Assembly: GCA_903900155.1 (NCBI GenBank)
Contig: CAIUMD010000046.1
Location: 24,938-88,937, forward strand
Length of the DNA stretch: 64,000 nucleotides
Direction: 5' to 3'
DNA from: an uncultured Caulobacterales bacterium
GTDB taxonomy: Bacteria > Pseudomonadota > Alphaproteobacteria > Caulobacterales > Caulobacteraceae
The translations under genes were made by a program, and so were the position numbers. This document shows positions 18,342 to 26,047 of this stretch, in pieces. The notes beneath the pieces are model-generated. The model did no database searches and was not told the origin of the DNA. It saw only the letters and a program-made list of their open reading frames with translations. How positions within the stretch are numbered: the first letter of the stretch is position 1; every line of letters begins with the position of its first letter.

Positions 18342-19349
18342 ATGCCCGCGTTCCTGCGCCGACCCGCTTTCTGGATCGTCATCGTCGTCATCGCGCTCGC
18401 CGTCGGCGGCGTCTTCTACATGAAGGGCCAGGCGGCCGAGAAGAAGAAGCAGCTCGAAGTCGCCGCCGCCCAGGAAGAGCCCTCCCCCTACGCCGCCATC
18501 GCCCAGGGCAAGGCCGACGTCGAGGGCGGCGTGATCCAGGTGGCCGCGCGCCGCCAGGGCATCGTCCGCGAAGTCTATGTCCAGGAAGGCGACATCGTGA
18601 AGATGGGCCAGCCGCTGGCCAGGCAGGAGGACGACGACGTCCGCCTGGCCTCGCAGACCGCCCAGGCCGCCCTGTCCTCGGCCAAGGCCCAACTGCAGCT
18701 CTTCCAGGTGCAGCTGCGCACGGCCCAGCGCGAATATAGCCGCCTGCAGAACCTGTCGGCCTCGAACTTCGTCGCCGGCCAGCGCCTGGACGCCGCGCGC
18801 GACCAGATCGCCTCGGCCCAGGCCAATATCGGCGCCCAGCAGGCCGCCATCCAGGTCGCCGCCGCCCAGGTGGCCCAGGCCAGGTACAACCAGGAACTGA
18901 CGATCATCCGCGCCCCGGCCGATGGCCGCATCGCCCGCCGCCAGGCCAATCCGGGCGCCGGCGCCTCGACCCTGAACGTCACCGCCATGTTCGACCTCGA
19001 GCCCAACACCCAGCGCATCGTCCGCGCCGAGATCGTCGAGGCCGACATCCCCAACGTGAAGATCGGCCAGGAAGTCGAGATCCAGCCCGAGAGCAATCCC
19101 GATCTCGCCTACACCGGCAAGGTCCTGCGCCGCGCCGCCGTCTTCGGCGCCCGCAAGCTGGCCTCCGACGACCCCAGCCAGCGCAGCGACGAACGCGTCG
19201 TCGAGGTGGTGGTCAGCGCCGACGGCGCGCCGCTGCTGGTGGGCCAGCGGGTGCTGGTGAAGTTCATGAAGCCTGGGCAGAAGGCAGGGGTGAAGCAGGA
19301 TAAGCCGACGCAGCCGGTGGCTGGTGGGATGACGAAGAAGAAGGCGTAG
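18342..19349 (+). CDS. HlyD-family periplasmic adaptor (membrane-fusion protein)
   Basis: A 335-residue adaptor with an N-terminal membrane anchor (about 8-25, WIVIVVIALAVGGVFYM), a lipoyl-like half-domain (RRQGIVREVYVQEGDIVKMG), a coiled-coil hairpin rich in Ala/Gln (about 90-185), and the second lipoyl half (IIRAPADGRIARRQ), then a beta-barrel. GGGGGAATT precedes ATG 18342. It completes a DevABC-like export system with the two upstream genes and would bridge to an outer-membrane TolC-type channel encoded elsewhere. Confidence 0.85.
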   Translation: MPAFLRRPAFWIVIVVIALAVGGVFYMKGQAAEKKKQLEVAAAQEEPSPYAAIAQGKADVEGGVIQVAARRQGIVREVYVQEGDIVKMGQPLARQEDDDVRLASQTAQAALSSAKAQLQLFQVQLRTAQREYSRLQNLSASNFVAGQRLDAARDQIASAQANIGAQQAAIQVAAAQVAQARYNQELTIIRAPADGRIARRQANPGAGASTLNVTAMFDLEPNTQRIVRAEIVEADIPNVKIGQEVEIQPESNPDLAYTGKVLRRAAVFGARKLASDDPSQRSDERVVEVVVSADGAPLLVGQRVLVKFMKPGQKAGVKQDKPTQPVAGGMTKKKA

Positions 19350-19410
19350 GCGGAAGAAAGATGGCGGACGGCTAACCTCCGCTAACGACCAAGTCGGGCG
19401 TTTAAGAGGT

Positions 19411-19532
19411 CTGCTCCCCCGTTGGGGGAGCTGTCGGCGAAGCCGACTGAGGGGGCATCGCTGGCATCCACCGAGCCGCCCCCTCCGGCCCTCCGGTCCA
19501 CCTCCCCCAAAGGGGGAGGAGAGTCCGCCCCC
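19411..19532. repeat. Interspersed repeat pair, CTCCCCC..GAGGGGGC family
   Basis: The first unit (19411-19456) contains GGGGGAGCTGTCGGCGAAGC and ends in GAGGGGGC; the second (19478-19520) reads GCCCCCTCCGGCCCTCCGG then CACCTCCCCC with a terminal hairpin. Same-family units occur at 28365-28472 and 63955-64000. Located downstream of the HlyD gene, probably acting as its terminator region. Confidence 0.75.
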
Positions 19533-19689
19533 TCACGGACGTCGCCCCAAGAATCCCTCTCTGCAAAGAGAGAGAGGGGTTTGAGCGCGCGGCTATCCTC
19601 GGCGTTCGCGAGATCGAACCCCGTAAAATCAATCGCTTCCCACTTTTACACCCCTCTAAATCCCCCGCCCTCTCCACCGCCCCATACTA

Positions 19690-19930
19690 ACCCCACCTGA
19701 CAGCACGAAAGGGACGTCCGGCCGGCGATCGTGACGGCTGTCAGGGGTGGTCGAGCGGGTCGTGCTCGCCAGTGTGGGGGCAACCTCATAACCGCGTCCT
19801 TCCCCGAGGTAGTCGACCCTGGAACACAGAAACGACGTCGGGCGCGGGCTGGCAGCACTACAGGCACGGGCTGAAATCGCCTGTGCGGTCCGGACGAGGC
19901 TTAGCCGGCCTCTCCGCCCGTCGAAGGCGC
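19690..19930. ncRNA. Candidate structured RNA of unknown class
   Basis: This part of an 835-bp stretch without a credible gene contains several perfect or near-perfect stems in series: CCTGACAGC/GCTGTCAGG (19696-19745), GGTCGA/TCGACC (19749-19818) enclosing a TGGGG-GCAA-CCTCA hairpin with a GNRA-type loop, GCACGGGC/GCCTGTGC with loop TGAAATC (19864-19886), and GAGGC/GCCTC (19896-19912). The stems are not members of the window's interspersed repeat families. I checked for landmarks of RNase P RNA, SRP RNA, 6S RNA and common riboswitches and did not find a convincing match. The strand is not determined. The rest of the gap (19533-19689 and 19931-20184) holds nothing I can identify. Confidence 0.3.
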
Positions 19931-20184
19931 GTTCGGGAGCGGATCAACACCCCGCCGCCCCGGAGGCTTTCGGATAACGGCTACGCGGAGCGCTCTGGCT
20001 TCGTCGAAACGGTAATCACTCTCCAATCTCCGGGCGTCGCCCGGGCGCTCCGCTTCCCTTCCCTCGCTTCAGCGGCTGGCCGCGTGAAGGCGAAGAACCG
20101 TGCGTGCGGAGCTCCCCTTGACCTCCCCTCTCCCGCGCCGCACAACACGGCCAAACCAAACACGCGTTTGAGGAGACGACGGGC

Positions 20185-21090
20185 ATGACGGACATCCGCT
20201 TCGACGGCAAGGTGGCGATCGTGACGGGGGCCGGCGGCGGCCTGGGCCGGCAGCACGCCCTGGAGCTGGCGCGGCGCGGCGCCAAGGTCGTGGTCAATGA
20301 CCTGGGCGGCAGCGTCGACGGCTCGGGCGGCTCGTCCGAAGCGGCCCAGAAGGTGGTGGCCGAGATCGAGGCCTTCGGCGGCGAAGCCATCGCCCACGGC
20401 GCTTCGGTGACGGATGACGCCGGCGTCGCCGACATGGTCAAGACGACCATGGACAAGTGGGGCCGCATCGACATCCTGATCGCCAACGCCGGCATCCTGC
20501 GCGACAAGACCCTGACCAAGATGGAGTTGGCCGACTTCGAGCTGGTCATGCAGGTGCACGTGTTCGGCACCTTCAAGCCGATCAAGGCGGTCTGGGACAT
20601 CATGAAGGCCCAGAACTACGGCCGCATCGTCGTCACCACCTCGTCGTCGGGCATGTACGGCAACTTCGGCCAATCGAACTACGGCGCGGCCAAGATGGCG
20701 GTGCTGGGCCTGATGAACACCCTCAAGCTGGAGGGCGCCAAGAACGACGTGAAGATCAACGCCATCAGCCCGGTCGCCGCCACCCGCATGACCGAGGGCC
20801 TGATGCCGCCGGAAGTTCTGGCCAAGCTGGCCCCGGAATATGTCACGCCGGGCGTCGTCTACCTGGCCTCCGAAGAGGCGCCGACCGGCGCGATCCTGAC
20901 CGCTGGCGCCGGGGCCTTCGCCCTGTCGCGCATCTTCGAGACCGAGGGCGTCTATCTGGGTGAAGGCGGCTTGTCGGCCGAGGAGGTCCGCGACAGCTGG
21001 GACAAGATCACTGCCGAGGACGGCCAGAAGGCCTACTTCAACGGCGGCGAACAGGGCCAGAAGTTCTTCCGCAAGATGGCGGGCGGCTAA
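20185..21090 (+). CDS. SDR family oxidoreductase, (3R)-hydroxyacyl-CoA dehydrogenase-like
   Basis: A 301-residue NAD(P)-dependent short-chain dehydrogenase. The cofactor motif is TGAGGGLG (15-22), followed by NDLGGSVDGSGGSS, an insertion typical of the dehydrogenase part of peroxisomal multifunctional enzyme type 2. NAG is present, and the catalytic residues appear as Ser in VTTSSSGMYGNFGQSNYGAAK with Tyr and Lys. Length and motif suggest beta-oxidation of CoA esters. GAGGAGACGACGGGC precedes ATG 20185. The FadL-type porin downstream fits a lipid role. Confidence 0.83.
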   Translation: MTDIRFDGKVAIVTGAGGGLGRQHALELARRGAKVVVNDLGGSVDGSGGSSEAAQKVVAEIEAFGGEAIAHGASVTDDAGVADMVKTTMDKWGRIDILIANAGILRDKTLTKMELADFELVMQVHVFGTFKPIKAVWDIMKAQNYGRIVVTTSSSGMYGNFGQSNYGAAKMAVLGLMNTLKLEGAKNDVKINAISPVAATRMTEGLMPPEVLAKLAPEYVTPGVVYLASEEAPTGAILTAGAGAFALSRIFETEGVYLGEGGLSAEEVRDSWDKITAEDGQKAYFNGGEQGQKFFRKMAGG

Positions 21091-21301
21091 CCTCAGGTAA
21101 AGCGCCAGAATTCGGCCCATTTTGACAGAACGACGATTGATGCGGGGCCTTTACGGCCTCGCATCTTTAACAAAACCGACAAAATTGCTGTTCGAGACAA
21201 TTTATAGCAACGCTATTTGAGCAGATACGTTAAAGGCGGCGCTCCTCCAGCGCCGTTAGGTGCTCGGCGGGCCTCTTCCTCCCCAAGAAGGTCGCTGTAA
21301 A

Positions 21302-22600
21302 ATGTCTCTCTCGCGTACCAGCCTCGCCGCCGGCGTCGCTCTGCTGGCGCTCGCCGCCGCTTCCCAGGCCTCCGCTTCGGCCTTCTATCTCCAGGAACAG
21401 TCGGTGCGCGGCACCGGTCGCGCCTATTCCGGCGAAGTCGCCGACAAGGGCGTGGGCAGCCTGTGGTGGAACCCCGCCTCGATCGCCGGCATCGACAAGA
21501 ACGAAGGCTATATCGGCCTGAACATGATCCAGGTGAATTCGAAGGTCACCAACACCGGCTCGACCATCACCCGCCCTGTTCCGCCGGCCGGCCTGACCAC
21601 CCCGGTGGGCGGCGCCGCCACGGCCTATGACCCGATCAACGACGGCGTCGTGCCGAACGCGGGCGCCGCGTTCCGCATCAACGACAAGCTGTCGCTCGGC
21701 GTCCTGGTCGCCGCCCCCTACAACTTCACCACCGAGTACAACACCGACAGCTGGACCCGCTACGACGCCCTGAAGTCGCAGCTGCGCACGGTCAATGTCG
21801 ACGGTGTCGTCGCCTATCGCGTCAACGACATGCTCGACCTGGGCGTGGGCGTCACGGCCCTCTACGCCGACGCCAAGCTGACCAACGCCCTGCCGAACCT
21901 GTCGCCCCTGCAGGCCGACGGCTCGCAGGCGCTGAAGGGCAATGGCTGGGCCTACGGCTACACGGTCGGCGCCCAGTTCCACCCGAGCAAGGCCCTGACC
22001 ATCGGCGCCAGCTATCGCAGCAAGATCGACCAGAAGCTGGACGGCACGGTCACCGTCGCCGGCTTGCTGGCCCCGATCCCGGCCGCCAACAACTTCTCGG
22101 TCGACGGCCAGGCCAAGATCACCCTGCCGTGGATCGCCAATGTCGGCGCCCGCTGGGCGGTGAACGACCAGTGGACCCTGAACGCCTCGGTCAGCCGCGT
22201 GGGCTGGAGCGAGTTCGACGCCATCCGCGTCAGCTTCCCGGGCGGCGCCTCGACCAGCGCCCAGGGCTACAAGAACACCACGACCTACGCCGCCGGCGTC
22301 GACTTCCAGGCCTCGCCGCGCCTGACCCTGCGGGCCGGCGCCCAGTACGACCCGACCCCGACGCCGGACGTCGGCCGCACCGCCCGTGTGCCGGACGGCG
22401 ACCGCATGATGTACGCCGCCGGCGCCACCTGGGCCGCGACCGACAATATTAAGCTGGACGCGGCGATCAGCTACATCAGCTTCGACAACAGCAAGATCAA
22501 CCGCACCGACGTGACGGCGACCAGCTCGACGGTCCGCCTGAACGGCGACGTGACGGGCTCGGCCGTCGTGCTGTCGACCGGCGCGCGCTTCAGCTTCTAA
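21302..22600 (+). CDS. Outer-membrane transport protein, FadL/TodX family
   Basis: A 432-residue outer-membrane beta-barrel for uptake of long-chain fatty acids or other hydrophobic compounds. A signal peptide (cleavage after SQASA near residue 22) is followed by AFYLQEQSVRGTGRAYSG, the N-terminal plug segment typical of FadL, and SLWWNPASIAG. The C terminus ends in Phe (RFSF), as expected for barrel assembly. ATG 21302 is chosen over 21260 because it directly opens the signal peptide. A strong terminator follows. Confidence 0.88.
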   Translation: MSLSRTSLAAGVALLALAAASQASASAFYLQEQSVRGTGRAYSGEVADKGVGSLWWNPASIAGIDKNEGYIGLNMIQVNSKVTNTGSTITRPVPPAGLTTPVGGAATAYDPINDGVVPNAGAAFRINDKLSLGVLVAAPYNFTTEYNTDSWTRYDALKSQLRTVNVDGVVAYRVNDMLDLGVGVTALYADAKLTNALPNLSPLQADGSQALKGNGWAYGYTVGAQFHPSKALTIGASYRSKIDQKLDGTVTVAGLLAPIPAANNFSVDGQAKITLPWIANVGARWAVNDQWTLNASVSRVGWSEFDAIRVSFPGGASTSAQGYKNTTTYAAGVDFQASPRLTLRAGAQYDPTPTPDVGRTARVPDGDRMMYAAGATWAATDNIKLDAAISYISFDNSKINRTDVTATSSTVRLNGDVTGSAVVLSTGARFSF

Positions 22601-22621
22601 GCTGAGTGAAGACAAAAATGG

Positions 22622-22653
22622 AAAGGCCGCGGGGGCGACCCAGCGGCCTTTTT
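22622..22653 (+). terminator. Rho-independent terminator after the FadL-type gene
   Basis: AAAGGCCGC and GCGGCCTTT form a 9-bp stem around a 12-nt loop, followed by TT. The minus strand lacks a comparable T-run beyond the stem's own A/T ends, but the AAA/TTT symmetry may allow some two-way use for mrp at 22684. Confidence 0.85.
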
Positions 22654-22683
22654 CATGCTCCCAAAAAAGCTCGATATGCAAAA

Positions 22684-23784
22684 TTAGTGGCTGATCGACT
22701 TCCACAAGGTCTGAGCCGCGGCGACGAACACCTGCGCCGCCTGGCCCTTGGGCTCGGAGATCACGGCCGGCGCGCCCTGGTCGCCGCCGACGCGGACGGC
22801 GATCTCGATCGGCACGCGGCCAAGGAGCGGCGTCTTCAGGCGCTCGGCCTCGGCCACGCCGCCGCCCTCGCCGAAGATCGGGATCGGGACGCCGGTCGAG
22901 GGATCGGCGAAGAAGGCCATGTTCTCGACCAGGCCCAGGATCGGGGTGGCGGTCTTTTCGAACATCGCCGCCGCGCGGCGGGCGTCGATCAGGGCGATCT
23001 CCTGCGGCGTGGTGACCAGCACGACGCCGTCGATGCGCAGCTTCTGGACCAGGGTCAGCTGGACGTCGCCGGTGCCCGGCGGCAGGTCGACGACCAGCAC
23101 GTCCAGCGGCTGGGCTTCCGAGCCCCAGGCCACGTCATGGATCATCTGGCGGACGGCCGACGAGGCCATCGGACCGCGCCAGATCATCGCCTTGCCCTCG
23201 TCGACGATGAAGCCGATCGACATCAGCTTGACGCCATGGGCCTCGAGGGGCTGCAACTTGTCATTCTCGAACAGCGGATCGCCGTCGACGCCCATCATCT
23301 TGGGGGCCGAGGGGCCATAGATGTCGGCGTCCAGCAGGCCGACGCGCAGCCCCTGCCTGGCGAAGGCGACGGCCAGGTTGGTCGAGACGGTGGACTTGCC
23401 CACGCCGCCCTTGCCCGAGGCCACCGCGATGACGTGGCGGACGTGGGCGGGCTTTTCGGCCTCCGGCGGCGGGGCCATGCGGGCCTGCGGATCCTCGGTG
23501 ATCTTGGCGCCCTTGCGAACGCGGGTCGCGCCCTCGGCGGCCTGGGCGGTCAGCACGACCTGGGCCTGCTCGACGCCCGGCAGCGCAGCCAAGGCCTTCT
23601 CGGCGGCCTCGCGGATCGGGGCGTAGGACGCGGCCTGGCTGGCGGGGACTTCCAGCATGAAGCCGGCGCGGCCGTTGCGGACCACCAGGCCCTGCACCAG
23701 GCCGGCGGCGACCAGCCCCTGCCCGCTCGCCGGATCGGCGATACGGTCCAGCGCCGCACGGGCGTCGTCGAGGGTAGCGGTCAC
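22684..23784 (-). CDS. mrp: Mrp/NBP35 P-loop ATPase (iron-sulfur carrier type)
   Basis: A 366-residue protein with an N-terminal MIP18-like domain (about 1-85) and a deviant Walker A P-loop ATPase domain (SGKGGVGKST, 123-132; DADIYGPS). Members hold and transfer Fe-S clusters to apoproteins. The usual CxxC pair after the ENM motif is absent: the segment reads ENMAFFADPSTGVPIPIFGEGGG. The cluster-carrier role is therefore less certain than for enterobacterial ApbC. Confidence 0.85.
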   Translation of the reverse strand: MTATLDDARAALDRIADPASGQGLVAAGLVQGLVVRNGRAGFMLEVPASQAASYAPIREAAEKALAALPGVEQAQVVLTAQAAEGATRVRKGAKITEDPQARMAPPPEAEKPAHVRHVIAVASGKGGVGKSTVSTNLAVAFARQGLRVGLLDADIYGPSAPKMMGVDGDPLFENDKLQPLEAHGVKLMSIGFIVDEGKAMIWRGPMASSAVRQMIHDVAWGSEAQPLDVLVVDLPPGTGDVQLTLVQKLRIDGVVLVTTPQEIALIDARRAAAMFEKTATPILGLVENMAFFADPSTGVPIPIFGEGGGVAEAERLKTPLLGRVPIEIAVRVGGDQGAPAVISEPKGQAAQVFVAAAQTLWKSISH

Positions 23785-23852
23785 GGGAAGGCCTCCAGTT
23801 CGGAGCGCCTCATATCCTCGCGACCGCCAGCCTTTTCAAGTCCGTAGGAAGC

Positions 23853-24353
23853 CTAGCGCTCGACGACCTTGCGCTGCATCGGGGCCAGCTTGGCCAGCAG
23901 CTTGCCCTGGACGGCGAAGGGCACGCCCTCCTTGTCCATCGCCCACTGCAGGTTCTCGACCAGCGCGTTGAAGTCGCGGTTGGTGACGCCCATGTCCTTG
24001 TGGACCGCGGCCATGTCGCGGCCGGTGTAGACGCAGCCGCCGCCCAGCACGTAGCAGAACTGCTCGGCCAGGGTCCGCTTCAGGCGCGGCGCGTCGGTGG
24101 TGGCGAAGATGTCCTTGATGCGCGGGTCAGCGATGCTGCGGTCGACCAGGTCATTGGCGATGCGGGCCAGGCCCTCCTTGCCGTGGAAGGCCTGGAAGGT
24201 CGCCGGATCGGCCAGCGGCGTCGCGCCGGCATTGGCCGGCGACTGCGCATAGGGATCGACCGGCTTCTCGCCCGCCGGCGCGGCGTCCTGGGCGAAGGCC
24301 GAGCCGGCCAGGGTGAAGGCGGCGACGGCCGCGAAGACGAAGGTCTTTTGCAT
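23853..24353 (-). CDS. Exported group 1 truncated hemoglobin
   Basis: A 166-residue protein with a signal peptide (MQKTFVFAAVAAFTLAGSAFA) followed by a globin of about 115 residues. The heme-binding proximal His is His118 in AAVHKDMGV, and GRDM plus RDFNALVENL match group 1 truncated globins. Export to the periplasm is unusual for this class and suggests a role in O2, NO or redox chemistry outside the cytoplasm. It lies 11 bp downstream of the DUF3034 gene on the same strand, so they form an operon. Confidence 0.85.
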   Translation of the reverse strand: MQKTFVFAAVAAFTLAGSAFAQDAAPAGEKPVDPYAQSPANAGATPLADPATFQAFHGKEGLARIANDLVDRSIADPRIKDIFATTDAPRLKRTLAEQFCYVLGGGCVYTGRDMAAVHKDMGVTNRDFNALVENLQWAMDKEGVPFAVQGKLLAKLAPMQRKVVER

Positions 24354-24364
24354 CGGCGCTCTCC

Positions 24365-25246
24365 TTAGAAGCCGGCTTGCAGCGACAGGTAGAACCCGCG
24401 CTGGTTCTTGAAGGTGGCGATGTCGCCCAGGTCCACATAGGCCCCGGTCACCGACAGATGCCTGTTGACGGCATAGGCGACGAACAGGTCCTTCCAGTCG
24501 TCCTCCTTGGCGAAGCCCAGGTTGCTGGGCTTGGTGCGGTACTCGGCCCCGACCACCAGGCGCTTGCTGAGCAGGTAGCCGGCCGAGCCCTCGAACTGCG
24601 GCTTGTAGCTGTCGCCCTTGTCGCCGCCGAAACCCAGTAGCCCCGACTGGTTGGCCTTGGTCAGGCGCACGGTCCCGTTCAGCACCAGCGACTTGTCCAG
24701 CAGCACCTTGGTCGCCGCCACATAGAAGTCGACGCCGCTGTCCTTCTTGGCGCCGACGGCGCGGACGATGGCGTCCTGGCTGTTGTCCTTGTACTGCGCC
24801 CCGACGCTGACCTGCGGGACCCAGCTGTCCTGGCTGTAGACCGCATCGCCCAGCACCCGGACCTTGGCCCCCAGCACGGTCTGCTTGAAGGTGAAGCCCT
24901 TGCCCAGGCCCAGCTTTGCGCCCGTCGCGCCGGTGTCGAATTCCTGGCGGGCGGCCGACAGCTCGAGGCGGTCATGCCAGCCAACGGCCGCGCCATAGGT
25001 GCGCAGGCTATAGTCCTTGACGTCGACATAGGTCCCGTGGACCTCCGCCCCAACGCCGCGATTGGTCTCGGCCCCGGCGATCACGGCCCAGGTCGACAGG
25101 CCGCCGCCCGCGCTGCCCTCGACCGTGCTGACACCGTGGGTCAGCAGCAGCTTGCCGCCAGTCTCGATCTCGCCGGCATGCGCTGCGCCCGACGCGCCGA
25201 CGGCCAGCAGGGTCGCGGCAAGCGCCACGCTCGAAAGTCGCTTCAT
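24365..25246 (-). CDS. DUF3034 outer-membrane barrel-like protein
   Basis: A 293-residue protein with a signal peptide (cleavage after AHA near residue 25). The mature part is made of alternating hydrophobic/polar strands rich in Tyr, Gly, Val and Lys and ends in Phe (QAGF), consistent with a small outer-membrane beta-barrel; I assign it to DUF3034. ATG 25246 has GGAGGGGG directly upstream, excluding the longer start at 25258. It is divergent from the cupredoxin-like gene and cotranscribed with the truncated globin. Confidence 0.78.
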   Translation of the reverse strand: MKRLSSVALAATLLAVGASGAAHAGEIETGGKLLLTHGVSTVEGSAGGGLSTWAVIAGAETNRGVGAEVHGTYVDVKDYSLRTYGAAVGWHDRLELSAARQEFDTGATGAKLGLGKGFTFKQTVLGAKVRVLGDAVYSQDSWVPQVSVGAQYKDNSQDAIVRAVGAKKDSGVDFYVAATKVLLDKSLVLNGTVRLTKANQSGLLGFGGDKGDSYKPQFEGSAGYLLSKRLVVGAEYRTKPSNLGFAKEDDWKDLFVAYAVNRHLSVTGAYVDLGDIATFKNQRGFYLSLQAGF

Positions 25247-25422
25247 AGCCCCCTCCACAGAGAGCCGGCGACAAGCCCCACTCGAGCGCCGACGTGCGGC
25301 AACGTGACCCCGAAGCTTTTACAGACGGTTTCCAAGTAAATGTCGGGAACCCGAAATGGTGTCGCACCCCGTGTCGCACCCGTTAACGCGCATTTCACTC
25401 CGCCAGAGCTAGAAAAGACGTG

Positions 25423-26040
25423 ATGAAAAGGCTCGCTCTACTTTTGATGGCCATGCCGTGGGCGGCGCCTGCCATGGCGGGTGATTTCACCGTCACGGTG
25501 CGCAGCGCCGACGGCAAACCCGTGCCCGACGCCGTGGTCATGGTCTATCCGAACGGCCAGCCGACCAAGGGTCCGATCAAGTTCCCCTGGCCCTACCGCG
25601 TGGCGCAGCAGAACATCCAGTTCACGCCGTTCATGCTGGTGGTCCCGGTCGGCGCGGACGTGGCGTTCCCAAACCTCGATAAGGTCCGCCACCACGTCTA
25701 CTCGTTCTCGGCGGGCAACAAGTTCGAGATCAAGCTGTACGGCCACGAAGAGAACCGCACGGCCAAGATGAATACGGCCGGCGTCGCGGCGATCGGCTGC
25801 AACATCCACGACCAGATGGTCGGCTTCATCCGCGTGGTCGACACCCAGTACGCCGGCAAGACCGACGCCAACGGCGTGGTCACCATCCAGGACGTCCCGA
25901 CCGGCGCCATCAAGGCCAGTGTCTGGCACCCCTACATGCGGGCCATGAAGAACGAAAAGACCCTCTCGACCACCAGCGTCGGGGCCGGCGCGGCCCGCGA
26001 GCAGGTCGCGGTCGAGCTGCGCGCGCCGGCGGGGCGCTGA
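25423..26040 (+). CDS. Periplasmic cupredoxin-like (methylamine-utilization-type) protein
   Basis: A 205-residue exported protein (signal peptide ending APAMA, residue 19). Candidate type 1 copper ligands are visible: His90/His91 in KVRHHVYSF, Cys126 and His129 and Met132 in GCNIHDQM. This is the ligand order of a cupredoxin. Such proteins are often labelled methylamine utilization protein although no mau genes are nearby. It would move electrons in the periplasm. GTG 25420 directly precedes the ATG. It is 7 bp upstream of the EAL protein, and divergent from the DUF3034/globin operon. Confidence 0.8.
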   Translation: MKRLALLLMAMPWAAPAMAGDFTVTVRSADGKPVPDAVVMVYPNGQPTKGPIKFPWPYRVAQQNIQFTPFMLVVPVGADVAFPNLDKVRHHVYSFSAGNKFEIKLYGHEENRTAKMNTAGVAAIGCNIHDQMVGFIRVVDTQYAGKTDANGVVTIQDVPTGAIKASVWHPYMRAMKNEKTLSTTSVGAGAAREQVAVELRAPAGR

Positions 26041-26047
26041 GCCGCCG

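Noticed and set aside
19740..19820. Resemblance of the minus strand to a cobalamin riboswitch (GGGGAAGGACGCGG, TTGCCCCC)
   Set aside because: The B12-box and the GCCACTG element are missing and no transport or cobalamin gene is downstream in that orientation.
19690..19930. RNase P RNA or SRP RNA
   Set aside because: The conserved GAGGAAAGTCC, TAAGAGC and ACAGAA-GGCTTA blocks of RNase P and the GGTCAGGTCCGGAAGGAAGCAGC block of SRP RNA are absent.
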